From positions 85,402 to 149,401 of the forward strand of contig CAWIHA010000021.1 in assembly GCA_963835855.1 (NCBI GenBank): DNA of 64,000 bases. The letters are read 5' to 3'. The notes under the pieces were generated by a model that saw nothing but the letters and a program-made list of their open reading frames with translations, was not told where the DNA came from and made no database searches. The translations under genes and the position numbers were made by a program. Shown here one piece after another: positions 60,141 to 64,000 of the stretch (position 1 is the first letter of the stretch; each line of letters opens with the position of its first letter). The stretch comes from CAWIHA01 sp963835855 (GTDB lineage: Bacteria > Acidobacteriota > Terriglobia > Bryobacterales > Bryobacteraceae).

Positions 60141-61847
60141 TTACCGCCGCGTCACCATCACGGATCTCCAGCCGGCGTTGCCTGCGGCATTGAATGCGCG
60201 GATCGTAATCATGTTCGAGCCCACATAGAGCGGGATGTGGCCCGTGGTCCAGGACACCGTGCCCTGAGCCGTGCCGCTATCGCCAAGTGCGTCAGTCCAC
60301 GTCACCTTGACCACGTTGCCGCTTGCCGTCCCGCTCATTTGGATCGTCGTAGCGGACGTCAGTACGTTCGTCGTCGCGGGCGAAACGATTTGCAGCGCCG
60401 GCGCAGCCGCACCGGGGCTAGACGGAATCCCTGGCTGGGGAGTCGGAGCGGGGCTTGGCGTTGGTCGGGGCCGGGGCGCCGGCGTTGGCGTAGCAGACGG
60501 GACCGGCGTCGGTGTTGCTCGCGGTAGTGGTGTTGGAGCCGGTTGCGGCGCCGGTGTGGGAGTAGCTTGAGGCACAGGGGTTGGCGCCGGTTGCGGGCCC
60601 TGCGGTGCGTTAATGTCCTGCGCCGCGCCGCTCGAGACGTATAGTTCCCGAACCGTCGCGATGTCATGAGGGCTGAGCCCGGCGACTCGTTGGTAATACG
60701 GATACATCACAGCGCTGGGCTGGTCGGAATGACCCAGGCCTAGCGCGTGCCCCGCCTCGTGCAGCGCCACGCTGAACAGATCGATGCCGGAGCCGACGCT
60801 CCAGTTCTCATCCGCATTAAAGTGCATGTCGCCAGCGATCGACTCAGGGTTCGGCGGCGCCGGATAGAACGTATGCGCAAGCATACTGCCTTCCGGAATG
60901 AACGGGTAGCCGTCGCCATGCGCGCCGCTTGCAAAGAAGATGAATAACGTGCGGAGCGCATACGGACCGGCGGCCGGATAAAAACTCACCTGCACGTACT
61001 TCGACCACTCACCGAGCGCACGCAGGATCTCCGACTGCGCCTGCGCGCGCGGGATTTGCGCCGCCAGCGCGCCGAAGTAGTAACCGAGATTCGCTGCTCC
61101 CAGCCCCGGCCCATCCCAACCGCCTCCCACCGTGTCCACATACTGCCCGACCGGGCCGGAGGCCGTCAGCGGACCGGGGCACGCATACACGCGCTCGCCG
61201 TTGATTAATGCCTCCGACGCCGGATACACGTAGGCCACTTCGTCCCACTCGGCCAGTTGCGTCACCTGTTCGAGCGACCCTTCAACCAGGAACGTATTGG
61301 GCAGCAGGTCCGGGTGCTCACGGATTCCAAGCTGGTGGTCGCGGATCAAGGCATAGGCCTCCTGCTTCTCCACATCGCGGTGAAACTCGACAACAAAGAC
61401 AGCCAGCGGGCTGCCGCTTGCGGCTACGGAATCCGGAGGTTTCTTGGAGGCGGGCCGCTTCAGCTCGGGACTGATTTTGTCCTCGCCGCGGAGCCATTCC
61501 GCGCTCACCACGCCAAGGTCGTCGAACGTCGTGCTGTCATCGGCCGAAACCATCAGGCCGGATCGGGGCACGAACCCGAGCACCGTCACGCCGCGGCGTT
61601 CGAGTTCGCGGATGACGTCCGGTTGCGGGGGCTCGCGGAACTCCAAGAGAATGTGCGTCCGGCTGATGGCGAGCCGCTTCGGGAACTCTGCCTGCCGTGC
61701 TCCTTGAGTCTCGGCGCCGCGCGGCCGAGTCTTCAAATAAAGATGATTTTGAGCGCCGAGTGAGGCGCCCAGAACCAGCGGACCAAGCCAGATCCAATGA
61801 GAACTCACGTGTTGCTTATCGATTCGGTTTGAGTGATCTTGACCCAA
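60141..61847 (-). CDS. secreted matrixin-like (M10) metalloprotease
   Basis: 568 residues from a TTG, with a GTG at 61808 as an alternative start; signal-like hydrophobic stretch WIWLGPLVLGASLGA. An N-terminal prodomain-like region (VTVLGFVPRSGLMVS) precedes the catalytic domain with HEAGHALGLGHSDQ near residue 360 and the Met-turn AVMYPYYQ. A Pro/Thr/Ala-rich linker (about 405-470) leads to an immunoglobulin-like C-terminal domain (IVSPATTNVLTSATTIQMSG). It degrades extracellular protein; the linker style matches the chitinases, suggesting a shared secreted-enzyme set. Confidence 0.9.
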   Translation of the reverse strand: MGQDHSNRIDKQHVSSHWIWLGPLVLGASLGAQNHLYLKTRPRGAETQGARQAEFPKRLAISRTHILLEFREPPQPDVIRELERRGVTVLGFVPRSGLMVSADDSTTFDDLGVVSAEWLRGEDKISPELKRPASKKPPDSVAASGSPLAVFVVEFHRDVEKQEAYALIRDHQLGIREHPDLLPNTFLVEGSLEQVTQLAEWDEVAYVYPASEALINGERVYACPGPLTASGPVGQYVDTVGGGWDGPGLGAANLGYYFGALAAQIPRAQAQSEILRALGEWSKYVQVSFYPAAGPYALRTLFIFFASGAHGDGYPFIPEGSMLAHTFYPAPPNPESIAGDMHFNADENWSVGSGIDLFSVALHEAGHALGLGHSDQPSAVMYPYYQRVAGLSPHDIATVRELYVSSGAAQDINAPQGPQPAPTPVPQATPTPAPQPAPTPLPRATPTPVPSATPTPAPRPRPTPSPAPTPQPGIPSSPGAAAPALQIVSPATTNVLTSATTIQMSGTASGNVVKVTWTDALGDSGTAQGTVSWTTGHIPLYVGSNMITIRAFNAAGNAGWRSVMVTRR

Positions 61848-62075
61848 ATCTCACTTATCAGGCGCTGCTTCCTGCTGTGATCGTGGACTAGCGGCTCGGC
61901 GCACCGCCAGCTTGGCCTTACGGCAAAATCGTCCTCGCGCCAAAGCGCAAACCTATCGGGTTGTTTTCACGGTCAAAGCGGTGTGTTGCCTTGGCGGGAC
62001 CCGCGTCTTCAGGGGGTTGATTAAGGCGCCCGCCCCTGTTTATACTGCTATTTCGTTCGATACTCTGGACGAGCC

Positions 62076-62351
62076 GTGAGTTGTATGCCAGGCAGGAGTC
62101 ATTTCGACCCCGTGACACCGCAGAAGGAAGCGGCCATGTTCTACGGTCTCTTCCTCCGGGGCCACTCGCCGGAATTGCTTCGCCGCGACATAGATATCCC
62201 CAAACCCCTGCTCGAAAAGTGGATGAGGTCGCCCGTGTACGAACCCTCCTTCCGGGAATCTGCCGAGCGCGTGTACCGCTATCGCAAGCAGGTGCTTGCG
62301 ATTTTCGAGGAACTGGTATCCACCGAGCGCAGCCGCATACGCGTGCAGTAG
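62076..62351 (+). CDS. small conserved-looking hypothetical protein
   Basis: 91 codons from a TTG-free ATG at 62076; an internal ATG at 62136 (MFYGLFLRGHSPELLRRDIDIP) may be the real start. The peptide resembles a short helix-turn-helix (PKPLLEKWMRSP, then RYRKQVLAIFEEL). No family recognised. The stop is just before the transporter gene. Confidence 0.5.
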   Translation: MSCMPGRSHFDPVTPQKEAAMFYGLFLRGHSPELLRRDIDIPKPLLEKWMRSPVYEPSFRESAERVYRYRKQVLAIFEELVSTERSRIRVQ

Positions 62352-62390
62352 ACTACCCTGTGTGAAACAAGTCCAGCCGGAGATTCCCGC

Positions 62391-64000
62391 CTGAAGACGC
62401 CCGCTCCCGTTCCGCAGCCCGAGGCCGAACTGACGGTGAAGGCCGTCGGCCTCGGATTGCTGCTCGCCTTTGTCTTCGGCGCAGCGAACGCCTATCTCGG
62501 TATGAAGGCCGGTCAGACCGTGGCGGCGACGATTCCCGCCGCGGTGATCGCGCTGGCGGTCTTCCGTATTCCGAAGTTTCGCGGCGGCGTGCTCGAGCAG
62601 AACATTACACGCACGGCCGCATCGGTGGGCGAGGCCCTCGTTGCCGGAGCGATCTTCACCATCCCCGCCTTCCTGCTGGCCGATGTGGGCGGGACGCGGC
62701 TATGGGGGGACCTGCGTGCGCACTATTGGCAGGCCGCGTTCATCCTGCTCGCGGGCGGACTCATCGGCGTGTTCTTTATCATTCTGCTGCGCCGGCCGCT
62801 GTGCGTCGAGTCGGACCTGCCGTGGCCGGAGAGCGTCGCGAGCGCTGAGATCGTCAAGGCCGGCGATCGCGCCACCGGCGCCCCGCGATATCTATTCGGC
62901 GCAATGGGCTTTGGCGCTGTCCTGCAGATTCTCAAGAGCGACCGCGGCCTCCAAATTTTCCGCGAGTTCAGCGAGGGCTTCCTGGCCTTCCCGCGCTCGG
63001 TGATCCGGCACTTCGATTTCAATCACAAGCCCATCGGCGAAGTCACGCACCTGGGCGGCATTCCATGGACCACGCCCAGCCTCTCGCCGGCGCTCGCCGG
63101 AATTGGCTACATCATCGGGCCGCGGCTCTCAGCCATCAACGCTTCGGGCGGCGTGATCGCATGGTGGGTGCTCATCCCTCTGCTACTCTTTTTCGATCCG
63201 GATCTGCCGCGGCGGCTGGGCGCTGGCGCGAACGCCCCTTGGGACGTGGTCTCGTTCACCGTGTGGTACAACATCGTGCGGCCGATTGCCGTTGGCACGA
63301 TGCTGGTCGGCGCCTGCCATACGCTGTTCTCGATGCGCAGCTCGATCGGGCGCTCGCTGCGCGGCGCCTTCGCGGCCTCGGCCGAAGCGGCGCACGAGGG
63401 CGCTCCTATCGAGCGCACCGAAAAAGATATTCCGCCGCGCTGGATCCTCATCGGCGTCCTGGCGCTGCTGGCGCCGATTGTCGCGATCTATTTCTATTTC
63501 ACGCGCAGCCTCGGCGCCGCCCTTGCCGCGGCGCTGGTAATGACCTTGACCGGCTTCCTGCTCTCGGCCGTGGGCGGCTATCTGGTGGGACTCGTGGGTA
63601 GCTCGAACCAGCCGGTTTCGGGACTCACGCTGGCTGCGCTGGTCATCGCCGCGCTGGTCATGCTGGCAATCGGCGTCAAAGGCGCGGCCGGCGTCGCGGC
63701 GGTTCTGGGCGTGGCGGCCGTGGTCTGCTGCGCCTGCTGTGTTTCGGGCTCGCTCATCCAGGACCTCAAGGCCGGCCACCTGCTCGGCGGCACGCCCTGG
63801 AAAATGGAGGTCGTCGAGATCGTCGCCGTCATTCTGCTCGCCTTCTTCCTGATGGGGCCGATCATCGTGCTGCACCAGGCCAATCTCGCCACCGGCGGCA
63901 TCGGCGGGCGTGCGTTGCCGGCGCCACAGGCCGGGCTCATGGCGCAGCTCGCGAAAGGCATCGTCGGCGGGCAGATGGCGTGGGGGCTGCTGGCGATCAG
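62391..64000 (+). CDS. OPT family oligopeptide transporter (3' end outside the window)
   Basis: The frame is open to the window end, about 536 codons. The start region reads ELTVKAVGLGLLLAFVFGAANAYLGMKAGQTVAATIPAAV, the family hallmark. Further motifs: VESDLPWPESVASAEIVKAG, GGVLEQNITRTAASVGEALVAGAIF and SSNQPVSGLT. About a dozen hydrophobic segments so far. No in-frame ATG, GTG or TTG exists between the stop at 62349 and the GTG at 62436. That GTG would leave only four residues before the conserved start. CTG at 62391 has GGAG eight bases upstream. The gene imports peptides or metal chelates. Confidence 0.9.
   Translation, partial: MKTPAPVPQPEAELTVKAVGLGLLLAFVFGAANAYLGMKAGQTVAATIPAAVIALAVFRIPKFRGGVLEQNITRTAASVGEALVAGAIFTIPAFLLADVGGTRLWGDLRAHYWQAAFILLAGGLIGVFFIILLRRPLCVESDLPWPESVASAEIVKAGDRATGAPRYLFGAMGFGAVLQILKSDRGLQIFREFSEGFLAFPRSVIRHFDFNHKPIGEVTHLGGIPWTTPSLSPALAGIGYIIGPRLSAINASGGVIAWWVLIPLLLFFDPDLPRRLGAGANAPWDVVSFTVWYNIVRPIAVGTMLVGACHTLFSMRSSIGRSLRGAFAASAEAAHEGAPIERTEKDIPPRWILIGVLALLAPIVAIYFYFTRSLGAALAAALVMTLTGFLLSAVGGYLVGLVGSSNQPVSGLTLAALVIAALVMLAIGVKGAAGVAAVLGVAAVVCCACCVSGSLIQDLKAGHLLGGTPWKMEVVEIVAVILLAFFLMGPIIVLHQANLATGGIGGRALPAPQAGLMAQLAKGIVGGQMAWGLLAI

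Overview
The window is a high-GC bacterial chromosome segment, most likely from an Acidobacteriota member near Solibacter/Bryobacter. That assignment is inference: it rests on composition, a lone AmrS radical-SAM gene, LarC, a ctaB/sco/DUF420 cluster, several secreted GH18 chitinases and Thr/Ala/Pro-rich linkers. No rRNA is present. The window holds mostly single-copy housekeeping genes, interrupted by two accessory stretches and one small suspected signalling operon.

Left end (1-4.9 kb): AmrS radical-SAM enzyme, a ferredoxin, alpha-glucan phosphorylase and an HD hydrolase. From 4.95 to 10.84 kb a complete small integrative element sits in the 3' end of tRNA-Ala(GGC). A 52-bp perfect direct repeat (4978-5029 and 10790-10841) bounds it. 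It carries a tyrosine integrase next to the tRNA, TCCCGCA repeats at both ends, a nested palindrome, an uncharacterised three-gene cargo (unknown protein, TPR-membrane protein, PIN protein with a zinc finger) and a vapBC-type module whose antitoxin has a one-base insertion. From 10.9 to 14.1 kb, up to tRNA-Glu(CTC), lies older accessory DNA: a glycosyltransferase, a decayed integrase and a zinc-cluster protein of unknown function.

14.4-19.7 kb: a translationally coupled pair, a 1185-residue low-complexity zinc-ribbon/membrane protein and a TPR protein. 19.9-28.6 kb: a broken M50 protease fragment, CarD, an M61 peptidase, and the minus-strand genes larC-metG-tatD-polyprenyl synthase with purE. 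28.8-32.3 kb: ctaB, an ABC exporter, sco and DUF420, all overlapping, probably a haem-copper oxidase assembly operon. 32.4-44.8 kb: FxLYD-like protein, rhomboid, class II aldolase, HAD phosphatase, citrate synthase with a good promoter, YhaM-like nuclease, PpiC/SurA chaperone, Mfd, a polytopic glycosyltransferase-like protein and an RfaE2-type nucleotidyltransferase.

45.1-47.2 kb is the most interesting locus: three overlapping genes encode a SLOG-like protein with a C-terminal membrane helix, a GSx9DxD nucleotidyltransferase and a 2H phosphoesterase. An IS630 transposase remnant follows directly. The arrangement resembles nucleotide second-messenger defence systems but matches none that I can name.

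47.6-64 kb: ClpS-like adaptor, pheS/pheT, three tandem secreted GH18 paralogues (one frameshifted, two sharing a conserved structured leader), purA, a matrixin-like metalloprotease, a small unknown gene, and an OPT-family transporter cut by the window end.
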